Of a DNA stretch of 21,886 nucleotides, positions 1-8,981 are shown one piece after another; positions within the stretch are counted from its first letter, which is position 1; each line of letters opens with the position of its first letter. Location of the stretch: positions 1-21,886 of the forward strand of contig LSSN01001122.1 in NCBI GenBank assembly GCA_001970855.1. The letters run 5' to 3'. Below the pieces are notes generated by a model, which worked only from the letters and a program-made list of their open reading frames with translations, had not been told where the DNA came from and did no database searches. The position numbers and the translations under genes are program-made. This stretch comes from Smittium culicis (lineage: Eukaryota; Kickxellomycota; Harpellomycetes; Harpellales; Legeriomycetaceae).

Positions 1-25
1 AAAAAAAAAAAAAAAAAAAAAAAAA
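1..25. repeat. poly(A) run at the window edge
   Basis: An uninterrupted run of 25 A opens the window. It may be a homopolymer at a contig or gap edge, or the tail of a retrosequence whose body lies outside the window. Nothing in the following bases tells these apart. Confidence 0.9.
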
Positions 26-2917
26 GATTCTATATTATAAAAAGAAGATTATAGCTCAAATTATTGCGCAGGCAAGTGACTAAAGTAAACAATAAAGATG
101 GTATTTTTACGTCTACCTCATACTTTCATCTGTTGATACAGTTGCTATGTTTTAAATATTCTTGAAAAAAATGTGTCGTTATTATATATTTCTCATCATA
201 GATATGAGAAGAGGAAGTAAATTCGATAAAACATAAATCACATATCCAACCAAGAGCTTCAGAAGCTTTAGACTTTCGCAAGCAAAAAGTTTAAGTTATT
301 CGAGGTTTCAAATCTAGAATTTGTTGCATGAACGGTAATTTTAATGTGCATATTGAAATAATACAAAAGAAGGCTCTAGTTGATTCTAAAAAGTTATTTT
401 ATTTGTATTTATTAATCGTCTTATTAACAACATTTTCTGCTAGGAAAATGGTATAAAAAGCAAAGGTATTTCCTATAATAAACCCCCCTTCTGCTTTTTC
501 AAATTTATCAAGCAGTATAGTTTTAATTATTTCCATTGGATACTAATATCCCATAGAATATCTCCATGCGAAATATCATTAGTTAGAGCATTTTATTGGA
601 GAATTAATAGTTTTTTCTTTGATATAAAGTTTTTTATTCTTAAAGTGAGTTAACAACTCAAACCATCGAGTTCTCCACTTTATTTACTTTTTTCGTTTTT
701 ATAATTCTCTATATAGACAGGTTTATTCCCTTGCCTGGTATTTTCAATTTCTTTGATTCGTTATATTATACCTCCATAATTTATAACTAATAATAAAGAC
801 AATTTAAATCTTCAAAACAAATCAATTGATAAAACTCGATTTAAAACTCTTTAAAAGCAAGAGCCCAAGATCCAAATCCAAAGACAAAAAAATCTCAACG
901 GAATTGAGATTTAATCGAATCTTATTATCTATTTATTAACAATCAGTGATTATTTTATAACAGAAAACTAATTTAAATAGCAAAAAATTAATATATTTAC
1001 TAATTTATTACTAAAATGGTTTAATTGATTAATTTAAATGAAATAAAAGTCACCTATTTAAAATTTTTAAAGCTAGATACATTTAATTTTCCTCAACACA
1101 GCTCACTCAACCAAGAATCATAAGTTTGTTACAAGAAGCTGGGCTTTATTGACAGCATAGGGCATATTTGGTAAAAATTGTTGTTCTGTTAATCTAAAAA
1201 AAATTATCCCGTCATTAGAAGAGTTTTTTTGAGTTTAATATGTTATTCGTTAACTAAATTTCTACGATAGCTCTGTGTTTTTTTACATTTAGATATTTCA
1301 TGAATTTTTTTTATTATTTTAAATGTATTTTTAAATCTATCTAAGTCATTATAGATTTGATTTTCCAAAATAATATTTTCTGTTACTAATTTTTTTATAT
1401 ATTTTTTGTCAATAAACTAAATAGCTAGCTCTTAAAAATAATTTATTCTTGAAAAGTCGAAATATAAATATTTTTCATTTTTAGCCTCATTATAAAAATG
1501 GACACAATTAATATTTTTCTAGTTTTATGTAAACAATGTGTTGGTTTTTTATCTATTTATTTTAACCCTCCTGTTTTACTCTTATTTTTATTAATATTTT
1601 GGAACTTATTTTTAGCTTAAATATGTTGCCGAACTTTAGCTCAAAAATTTTAACTGATATTCATAGATATTACCTGTTGATATCTGAGACTGGCTCTTGG
1701 CTTTTTTCGGATAATTTTTTCCTGATATCTTTTTTATTAGTCATTTCGAGTTTCTTTTCTCAGAATTTTAGTATTTTCTTTTATAAATTAATTTTCTCGT
1801 TTTTTATCAACTTGAGAATACTAGATTTAGTTTCACAATTAATGAGACTGTATTTTGTAATATGGTGTATTTCTTATTATACTATTTTCTTAATAAAAAA
1901 AAAAATCCGAGAATTTTATAAAATTAATCATTTTTCTTATAAGAGAAATTATTTCTTTCATTTATTATTGATTTTAAATAACTATTTATAAAATATACTG
2001 AGAATTTACCAAAAATATCTATTGTTCCAGATATCATTGCTATTTTAGTAAATTTTAATTTTTTCTAGAAATATAGAAAAACTCTTCTTCCAAAAGAAAG
2101 AGCTATTACTTTTTTTTGAAGGTTTTTTATTCTCAAATTATAATTATTTGATTACTATTTTTTCGTTCAGATATATTTTAAGTTTTCCTAGATTTTCTAG
2201 CATTTCTTGATGTACAATGTGCTTGCAGATATTCTGAGTAACAGATTTTCTTGGATCATTTTATAAATACATTTGCTCTGGGGCTCCTTATCCAATAGCC
2301 ACATACCTTGATTTTTTTTATTTCATTTATTTATTCTATAAGCCAATTTTTTTCTTCAACCCCATATATACCTGAATATTTCTCATTTTACATTTTATAT
2401 AAATTTTTTATCGAAGGTTATCAAGTGATATATGTACAACAGCTTTGATTATAAAATATTTAAAACTCTTCATTTAAACTAATAAAATTATTAAATTTTT
2501 TTGAATATAATATTCTTTCTTATGAAGGTTTTGTGTTTTTATACACTAAAAGGTAAAGTTATACCAATAATTAGGGCTATAATTTTAGTTACAAACAAAA
2601 TTAGGTAGTTAATAATTATAAAAATCTCTACTTAATATGCGAGAATATCATGGTAAATTATTTTTTTATGACAGATTAGTACAGTTTCTTTATTTTACAT
2701 TTTGTCTATTTCACTATTATCAAAGAGAATACCTAAATGTTTATAATTTTTTCTCCGTTGTTTATTTTACCTTTGAAATGACTAAATTCCACTACGATAC
2801 CTAACTCTATCATTTATTGTTTGCTTTAATTTAATTTTTCTAAAGAATAATTGATGTGCAGTCCAATCAAGTATCTTTTTTTTTTTTATTTTTTTTTTAA
2901 ATTATTAACATTTCCGA
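26..2917. other. AT-rich region without a supportable gene
   Basis: This stretch is dominated by A/T homopolymers and stop codons in all frames. The only sizeable open frame (1599-1991, plus) encodes a Phe/Leu/Ile/Ser-rich peptide, as expected of a chance frame in T-rich DNA, and it has no motif I recognise. Minus-strand translation around 640-770 gives a short stretch faintly like an LTR-retrotransposon gag, too weak to call. The stretch is probably decayed repeat DNA, since it adjoins a dead retroelement. Confidence 0.6.
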
Positions 2918-3299
2918 TGCCTAGTATTTACATTTTGACTTGATTTATTTATAATTTTAATAAAAATAATATTAATAGTCTGAATTTAAAATTAAGCTCT
3001 TTTGAATAGCTTTATTCTTAGTATTTAATAAAACTAATATAAATAAATAAATTCTATCTTAAATAAATTAAATTCAGGAATAATGAAAACCCCTATTTTT
3101 CAAAGGTGAAAAAAACCAAATCCCTTTTCTCAATCTATAATATATATTGTGGTTTTTCTATTTTTTCCCTTTTTTTTTCTTACTGTTTATTTATTTTTTA
3201 TTTTTATTTTCTAATTCTTAGCTAATCGAAAATAGATCATAGAATAAGATACTTCGACTCACTAATTACCAATATAGGATCTTAATATCTTTTATCACA
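2918..3299 (-). repeat. Left LTR (3' LTR of the minus-strand gypsy element)
   Basis: This copy aligns with the right LTR at 8597-8981. Positions 2959-3124 are identical to 8667-8832 without an indel, and similarity fades on both sides. In element orientation it starts TGTGATAAAAG (from 3299), matching TGTCTTGAAG in the other copy. The other end dissolves into T-rich sequence near 2870-2918. Start and end are estimates to about 20 bp. Confidence 0.85.
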
Positions 3300-4167
3300 A
3301 CTTTATGAAGAAACTCCCGCCAATAAGAACGAGTCACCGTTAGATTAGCTTTGCTGATTTGGATATACTTTTTTAGTGTTGTGTCCTCTTATTATGAGTT
3401 CCCAGCGTAACTACAAGTTTCTGCGGGCTGTATTAGGCTACTGCTACTATATCCAATCTTTTGATTTAACTTTGATTAAATATATAATAAGGAATGGTTA
3501 AAGATACTTTATTTTACTATTTATTAGAACTATCTTTTAAAGTTATAAAGCTTTAGTTTATATATGTTTTGTAAATTCTATATTTTGGTTTTAGAATTTT
3601 AAGTGTATGATATATAAATTAAATCACATTACTTTCTATTTATGGGAGTTAATACTGAAATTAATAATTATTACATAAATAATATATATTTTTGATTTAT
3701 AAATATTTTGTGGTTGTATCTATTATTAGATATTCAATATCATAATGGTGTAACCACAATATAAAATAAATCATCACAACACTAGTAGTGCTCCTTTTGC
3801 TCGCCGAGGAATTATATATCCATATGCTATATTTTTTTTAGCTTATCTCCATGGTTATATCTATTCTTCCTTGCATGTTCGATATTTTTTATGATCCTCT
3901 ATCAAGGTATTCTTTGATTTGAAATTATCCTCCTTTTATCGGTTCCATGTGATGACTTGTTCTGTTTAAAACTCTCAGATTGTACTCAGAGATTTTAAAG
4001 CTTCTAATTCTTACCTTTTTTATCGCAGTTTTTTTTACATTTATCCTTTTCTATATGATATCTCTCTTTAAATTCTTATATGATTGCTTTTTTTTCGATT
4101 GAAGATTTATTTGAAAAAACTTTCTCGATCCTCGAAAGTTTCATTTTTTTTTCTCGAAAAGCTTTAA
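3300..4167 (-). pseudogene. Decayed integrase C-terminal and 3' region of the gypsy element
   Basis: This lies between the left LTR and the last recognisable integrase segment. Minus-strand translation is full of stops. A short GDKL-like stretch near 3850 may descend from the basic C-terminal region of integrase, but this is weak. It contains a compact palindrome at 3708-3759. No intact gene is present. Confidence 0.5.
3708..3759. repeat. Near-concentric inverted repeat (hairpin-forming)
   Basis: TTGTGGTT (3708-3715) pairs with AACCACAA (3752-3759). Between them GATATT-C-AATATC (3729-3741) is a second perfect palindrome with nearly the same centre. Together they could extrude a 52-bp cruciform with an internal loop. 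It could be a miniature inverted-repeat insertion or chance in AT-rich DNA. Confidence 0.6.
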
Positions 4168-4613
4168 TTACGAATGTCCCAAAGCTCTGGTGTCGTAATT
4201 TTTATTCCGTAGAATATCTTTTCCGGCAGTCTCCCAATATTCCTGTTTTTCGAAGTTCTCATTGACAAAAGAGATTTCGAAATATAGTTGTCTCACCTTT
4301 CCGAGTTTCCAAAGCAATTTTTTTTTGAGGATATTTTTAAGATTTTTTATTGTTCTTTCCACCTGTAATTTACCCATTTTCCTAGATGCAAAAACTTTTT
4401 ATAGTTAAACTTTTGTCTTTTTCAAGAAATTAATATTTCCTTATTGACGAATTTTGACCTTCGATCTGTTAAAACTTTTTTTGGTGTGCCAAAAATTTTA
4501 ATAATTTCCTCTTCAATAGACTCTTGAATACTTTTCCTATTTATTTCTTTCGCTGCATTGGCCACCGGTAACCTAGTAAAGTAATCAAAACTATTGTTAT
4601 ATACTTTTTGCAT
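4168..4613 (-). pseudogene. Ty3/gypsy integrase remnant
   Basis: Two adjacent minus-strand pieces resemble the catalytic core of retroviral-type integrases. The first (4613-4422) reads DYFTRLPVANAAKEI and then FGTPKKVLTDRRSKFVN, matching the two core segments that normally carry the first two Asp of the D,D-35-E triad (here the D of DYF and of TDR). The second (4377-4168) contains LQVERTIKNLKNIL, the segment just after the catalytic Glu region, followed by a WKLGK stretch like the family helix. A frame change around 4380-4420 separates them, so no intact enzyme can be made. Confidence 0.85.
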
Positions 4614-5011
4614 TTTATAGATCCAGAATTTGGGCTTTAAGAATCAAATCATATGTATTAAATGAGTTTTTGATTTTGACTATCTTGAATAGAATAGCTT
4701 TCCTTCAATTTTTATTTAACTCCTATCAAATTTCACAATATTTTGATATTTTATATATAATATTCTTACATCCGTACATACAGTATTGTTATGATAAAAA
4801 AATTTTATTGCCATCAGCGTTTCTGTGTATATAATTATGTATTTCTTTACTAAATTATCAGTATCAATACATATTTTCCAACTTTTATGGTTTACTTTGG
4901 ATTTTATTCTATATTATCATTCACCAAATCCGATACTTGAATTAAAAAACCGTTTCTTTTTTCAAATTGAATTTTTTTCACGGAAAAATCGACAGATAGT
5001 CTGCAAGTTTT
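4614..5011 (-). pseudogene. Decayed RNase H to integrase spacer
   Basis: This is the part of the gypsy element between the RNase H end and the integrase core, where the HHCC zinc-binding domain of integrase should lie. I cannot recognise its His and Cys residues. Frames are interrupted repeatedly. The plus-strand frame at 4825-5103 overlaps the RNase H remnant and is its shadow. Confidence 0.5.
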
Positions 5012-5330
5012 TTTACTTCCAGGTTTATATAAAACCTGAAAATTGTAAGAATCCAAGAAAACAGCCCACCTTGCCTTCAAAGACATATTTTCAATTAAGC
5101 TGACTAAATATTGGTGGTCCGTGAATATGCCAAATCTTTTACCGTAAATATAGTAGAAAAAGTGTTACTCATTCAAAAATACCGCAAATATATCCAAGCG
5201 ATTAACAGCTTAGTTTTTTAGAACCTTTACAGTACCATACTTGAAAACAAAACCAGGACACCCTTTGCATTTTAATTCTGGGTTAGTATTGCTCCGAGGT
5301 CTAAATTTGATGCGTTAGTTATTATTGTAT
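5012..5330 (-). pseudogene. Ty3/gypsy RNase H remnant
   Basis: Minus-strand translation gives TNASNLDLGAILTQ near 5330-5280, matching the family's TDAS-x4-GAVLSQ start. Further on it gives FGIFTDHQYLVSLIENMSLK and then ARWAVFLDSYNFQVLYKPG, matching the TDH-x-L and RW-x2-FL-x2-Y-x5-Y-x-PG motifs that close this domain in gypsy elements. The first catalytic Asp reads Asn, and stop codons interrupt the middle. It follows reverse transcriptase directly, as in Ty3/gypsy. Confidence 0.88.
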
Positions 5331-5460
5331 AATTCTTGTTACTTTCAGCGTATATTTTTATATGAAAATTTTTCATTTCATTTTTTAGATTTTTAAATGA
5401 CCGCGAATTTACATCCTTTCAGATAAATTCAACTTAATCCTAGTCAATTCTATTAATAAA

Positions 5461-6226
5461 CAAGAAATGGTAGCGTAGTTATTTTAAACCACCTGTAGTA
5501 AATAGCGAGAGCAAAAATATTTTTATCTCTTTTGGGGAGTTTTGGAAATTGAACATTCTTCCAAGATTTTAATTTTCCCCGGATGTGTATCTATTCATGA
5601 TTTAGAGACTAGGTGGTTCAAGAATTTATTTTTTTGGTTCCTAGTTGAAAATTTTTAATGTAGAATTTTAGCTTGTATTTTCTAAATAGCTCAAGTACAT
5701 TTTTAAATTCTTGTAAATGAGTATTCAATTAACTACTAAAAATTATAATTTAGTCTATGAAAACTATTAAATTATTCTATAAAACAGGTATTAATATTGC
5801 TTCCATTTTTTATTGAAATACTGATGGGGCATCTATTAGCCATAAAGGTAATATTTTGAATTTTTAAAAGCAAAACTCAGGTATTCTGCTGAATTCTGTT
5901 TTTTATTTTGTGTAATGTGATAAAGGTATTTTCCAAAAATCCCGATAATTCATACAGGGTTGAAAATTAATTTACAACACTTAAAATCGACAGTAGCTCA
6001 TCTATACGATTTATTGGTTAGGATTCCTTTTTATTTATTTGGTAGAGATTCCTATAACCAAAGCATTAAATTTATTTACTACATTTTTTATTTACCACTG
6101 CTATAAGGAAAATATGATTGGATATGGTTTCCTCTATAATCCATTATCGTGTATATCTTTTAGTTTCTGCTTGACTTCAGGTTTAAATCTTTCTGTAAGT
6201 CAGTACGGCTTTATAGTTTTAAGGGT
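5461..6226 (-). pseudogene. Ty3/gypsy reverse transcriptase remnant
   Basis: Reading the minus strand from 6226 there is IKPYWLTERFKPEVKQKL, like the family's 'KPYRLPP..REEV..Q+..LL' entry to the fingers. Near 5960-5920 comes RDFWKIPLS, corresponding to the 'D...G+.QI.+' motif, and near 5850 KFKILPLWLIDAPSVFQ, corresponding to 'F.VMPFGL.NAP..FQ'. The box expected to read Y/F-x-DD follows near 5760 but is destroyed. KNVQFPKLPKRDKNIFALAI and YYRWF (5560-5480) match the connection segment '.FP.P.....+RSFLGL..YYR.F'. At least five stops and several frame shifts are present. Confidence 0.9.
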
Positions 6227-7049
6227 TTTATCCAATAATTTTATTACATAAGGTACTATTAACCCTTTTTATATTTCAGATTTACGATTTGAAAAAACTT
6301 TAAATTTTTCATACAAATTTTTGAGACTGCAATTTTTATCACAAGAAAAAATTGGGTCTACAATATCACTAAAATCAGATAGCTTATATACTGTGAATAT
6401 TTTATGAGTTTTATCCATAATACGAGTAGTTTTTTTTATACCTATTTTAATTTCGATGATATTTTTTTCTAATTTAACTTCAATTATACCCTTCATCAAG
6501 TATATTTCTGCATCTAATTTATATATTCAATCTAAACCCAGTAAAAAAAAGGTTTTCATCAGGTCTGTATATGACATTGAGTTCCTTTTTTTTTTTTTTT
6601 GAATAATTTTTGAACTCTTTTACTTGGTGGAATTTGAAAACTTTTATGCGATCTTAGTTTGTGGTTTGAATTTATGAATATGTATCATTTTTAGTTTTGA
6701 GACCTATTTTCTATGAAAGTTTTTTTTGATGCTAAACTAACCGCTGCTGCAAGGCCATATCTAAATTTTAGTTCATTCGCAGTTACCTTTAAATTCAGGA
6801 TTAAAGCTACCGCTTTTTCCTTCCAAGAAATAATGTGGGAGTGCTTAATGAAATCTAGAGGGATGCTGTCTCAGTTATGAGTTTTCCTGGGCTGCAGGAA
6901 AGTCTGTGATATCTTGTAGGCTCTATTAATAGAGTAAAGAGGCTGGGAGCATCTTATCTCATTGCTATCAACATAAATTTTCTTATTATCACTTCTGTAG
7001 TAGCTCTAATTAGTGGGATTTTAAAAATTACATTTATGGGCTTTCGATC
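6227..7049 (-). pseudogene. Putative protease/linker region of the gypsy element
   Basis: This stretch lies between the zinc knuckle and reverse transcriptase, where the aspartic protease should be. A minus-strand frame at 6499-6269 stays open for 76 codons (KLEKNIIEIKIGI... LSDFSDIVDPIF...), but I see no D-S/T-G active-site triplet, so protease is assigned by position only. A 15-nt T run at 6586-6600 interrupts the region. Upstream of that, 6601-7049, only broken frames are seen. Confidence 0.45.
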
Positions 7050-7249
7050 TTCCAGAAGGGCTCATTTTTTTTTTTTTTTTTTTTTTCTCGTAGAGTTTAT
7101 TAAACATAATTTTAAAGTATACAAAAAAATATTAAAAAATATTTAAAAAGTTAATAAAATATTAAAAAAATAATTTTTCAACCGACCCCCCTCCTCCGCT
7201 CTAGCAGCTCCATACCCACTGGGCATTGGTTCAAGGTTCCAGAAGGGCT
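7050..7249 (-). mobile_element. Nested polyadenylated retrosequence with target-site duplication
   Basis: The 13-mer TTCCAGAAGGGCT occurs at 7050-7062 and again at 7237-7249, flanking 174 bp (7063-7236). On the minus strand the insert starts with GC-rich sequence (around 7231-7183, containing GCTGCTAGAGCGGAGGAGG), becomes AT-rich, carries AATAAA (7101-7096) and about nine bases later ends in a run of 22 A (7086-7065). A target duplication plus a poly(A) signal and tail is the signature of LINE-mediated retrotransposition. The source could be a 5'-truncated LINE, a SINE or the 3' end of a cellular mRNA; I do not recognise it. It interrupts the gag of the gypsy element just after the zinc knuckle. 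Confidence 0.8.
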
Positions 7250-7256
7250 TTTTTCT

Positions 7257-7298
7257 ACATTCTGACTTCCTGTGTCCAATTTTAACACACCGCCAGCA
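7257..7298 (-). pseudogene. Gag CCHC zinc knuckle of the gypsy element
   Basis: The minus strand from 7298 to 7257 reads CWRCVKIGHRKSEC, a perfect C-x2-C-x4-H-x4-C retroviral-type zinc knuckle, the nucleic-acid-binding end of Gag. It lies between the gag N-terminal remnant and the pol remnants, as expected. The surrounding frame is broken, and a retrosequence sits 8 bp beyond its last Cys codon. Confidence 0.9.
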
Positions 7299-8374
7299 TT
7301 ATAACGGGGACATCTGAGAGTTTTAGATGCTGTGCTCAAAAATTTCTTGGGCAGTATTAGCGAACTTGGTAATCCTGCGGAAGTATTTATCCGAGGCCTC
7401 CTTCTGTTAGGCTCTAGATTTTTCCTTTATTTAGCTTCAATTCTTCTTTTCTGAAAGGAGGTACTTGATTATTACAACTGCAGTTTTTCTGGTTAGATTA
7501 TACATCTTATCATAGTACTCATCATTCGAATTCTCATGAAAGAGGTCATATTGCCCCTCTTAATCAGATACAAAAGTAAATTAAAATAGTCTTTTAAGCT
7601 TAAAATTGTAAATATCAATCCCAGAAATATTTTTCATGGGTTCAAAGCGGCTTCTTCTTTTATGGAAGATTTAAAGATATCACTACCTTTATTTTCAATT
7701 AAGGATTTTGATGTGATTTATTTAAAGTTTTGGTTGTTCGAATATAAATCAATAAAAATAAAAACTAAGTATCAAGGTTTAAAGTTTTGAATTAGCGTCA
7801 GTATTTAAAATTTTTAGGCATACGGATATTCGAGATTTAAGGTTTTATTACTTTTTACTCTTTGTTATATTTTGAAGCTTATTTATTTGATAACTATAAA
7901 AACTAAAAAAAATATTACGAAAACTTATTTTAACATAATTTTTCGAGAGCGCGTCCAAATTTTTGGGCACTGTTAGCTTATATAAATTTTGGTGAGCTAA
8001 AATTTTAATGTTTCCACTTGCTATTAGTATTATTATTGTTCTATTTCATTTTATGCGGTAGCGTTTCATTAGTTTTTTTTTTTCTTTGTAAAATAAGTTT
8101 TATTAAATTTTATCCAATAAAATCGGAGGCTCTTTATATTCGAAATTTTCAGAAAAATATATTTCCCAGTGCAAATCTAAAAAAATAAACAAATTTTCTT
8201 TCTTTTCATCAGTTTCTTCTCAATTTATCTTTAATATAGTTTATTTCTTTGTAATCGGTCATGAAATCACTCTGCGACACTTTCGCCAAATTTCCTTCGA
8301 AAGACTCTAGGAATGATGTCAATCCCAATATAATAAAGAGGCCCCCGGGTGCCACTCCAGCGAATCTCCAAAGT
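7299..8374 (-). pseudogene. Decayed gag body of the gypsy element
   Basis: The middle of gag should lie here, but translation is broken throughout. Positions 8230-8370 are less AT-rich than their surroundings and give broken, gag-like minus-strand pieces. At 7950-7985 the sequence GCGTCCAAATTTTTGGGCACTGTTAG resembles the internal/LTR junction near 8550-8602 (GTCCAAATTTTTTGG...TGTTAG), so a fragment of another LTR end may be embedded here. Confidence 0.4.
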
Positions 8375-8518
8375 TTACCTTATCTTATTTAGCTTTTTTA
8401 ATTTTTTTTTAAAGAAATTGGTATATTTTTCAAGCCTCTCAACCCATAGTGCAGATAATTTAGTCCAGTTCCCACGAAATACATAAGCCTCATCAAATTC
8501 CTTGATATGCGATGCCAT
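8375..8518 (-). pseudogene. Gag N-terminal remnant of the gypsy element
   Basis: An ATG-initiated minus-strand frame of 47 codons begins 79 nt inside the right LTR and ends at a TAA. It reads MASHIKEFDEAYVFRGNW, then KLSALWVERLEKYTNFF, then a Lys-rich end. The position right after the 5' LTR and leader, the ATG and the amphipathic composition fit the start of Gag. Gag N-termini diverge quickly, so the assignment rests mainly on position. Confidence 0.6.
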
Positions 8519-8596
8519 AAAACATTAGTTCGCTTAACCTTCTTGACAGCTCACCAAGAGTACTGTCCAAATTTTTTGGTATTTCGGGACTAAATA

Positions 8597-8981
8597 TGTT
8601 AGTGCTGACAGGATCACCATATAGACGCCTAATATTTAAATTTCGAGTTAATTTATTTATAATTGCAATAAAAATAATATTAATAGTCTGAATTTAAAAT
8701 TAAGCTCTTTTGAATAGCTTTATTCTTAGTATTTAATAAAACTAATATAAATAAATAAATTCTATCTTAAATAAATTAAATTCAGGAATAATGAAAACCC
8801 CTATTTTTCAAAGGTGAAAAAAACCAAATCCCCTTTCTAAATCTTTATACATATATATATTTTGTGCTTTTTATTTTATTTTATTTTTTGATTTGTATTA
8901 AATAATTCTTAGTTAAATGAAAATCGAACAGTGAATAAGATACTTAGACTCGGTAATTAATAATATAGGTTCTTCAAGACA
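8597..8981 (-). repeat. Right LTR (5' LTR of the minus-strand gypsy element)
   Basis: This begins TGTTAGTGCTGACAGG on the plus strand and ends ...TTCAAGACA, giving TGT...ACA termini in element orientation. It matches the left LTR over its length, with an identical core at 8667-8832. The promoter and poly(A) site of the element would lie here; AATAAA-type words are too common in this AT-rich sequence to assign. Confidence 0.85.

Larger units (their letters stand above)
2918..8981 (-). mobile_element. Degenerate Ty3/gypsy LTR retrotransposon (near full length, inactive)
   Basis: Two directly repeated LTRs about 5.7 kb apart bracket minus-strand remnants in the Ty3/gypsy order: gag start (8518), zinc knuckle (7298-7257), putative protease/linker (6499-6269), reverse transcriptase (6226-5461), RNase H (about 5330-5012) and integrase (4613-4168). 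RNase H before integrase distinguishes this from Ty1/copia, where integrase precedes reverse transcriptase. Every domain is interrupted by stops or frame changes, so the element cannot be autonomous. Between the right LTR and the gag ATG lie about 79 nt that should hold the primer binding site; no clear match to a tRNA 3' end is visible. Outer ends are approximate: right LTR TGTTAG...GACA is readable, the left end runs into a T-rich tract, and no target-site duplication could be confirmed. Confidence 0.85.

Noticed and set aside
640..770. Possible retrotransposon gag fragment on the minus strand (RIKEIENTRQGNKPVYIENY)
   Set aside because: It resembles gag helices only loosely, with no accompanying zinc knuckle, LTR or pol motif nearby; the match is within what chance allows.
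1599..1991. 130-codon plus-strand open frame
   Set aside because: Its peptide is almost entirely Phe, Leu, Ile, Ser and Asn, as random T-rich DNA gives. It has no motif or sensible domain structure and lies in decayed, repeat-like DNA.
7180..7236. tRNA-like promoter boxes in the 5' part of the nested retrosequence
   Set aside because: CTGCTAGAGCGGAGGA recalls a tRNA D-arm, but no proper B box at the right distance follows and the AATAAA signal suggests an mRNA-like source. A tRNA-derived SINE is possible but not supported.
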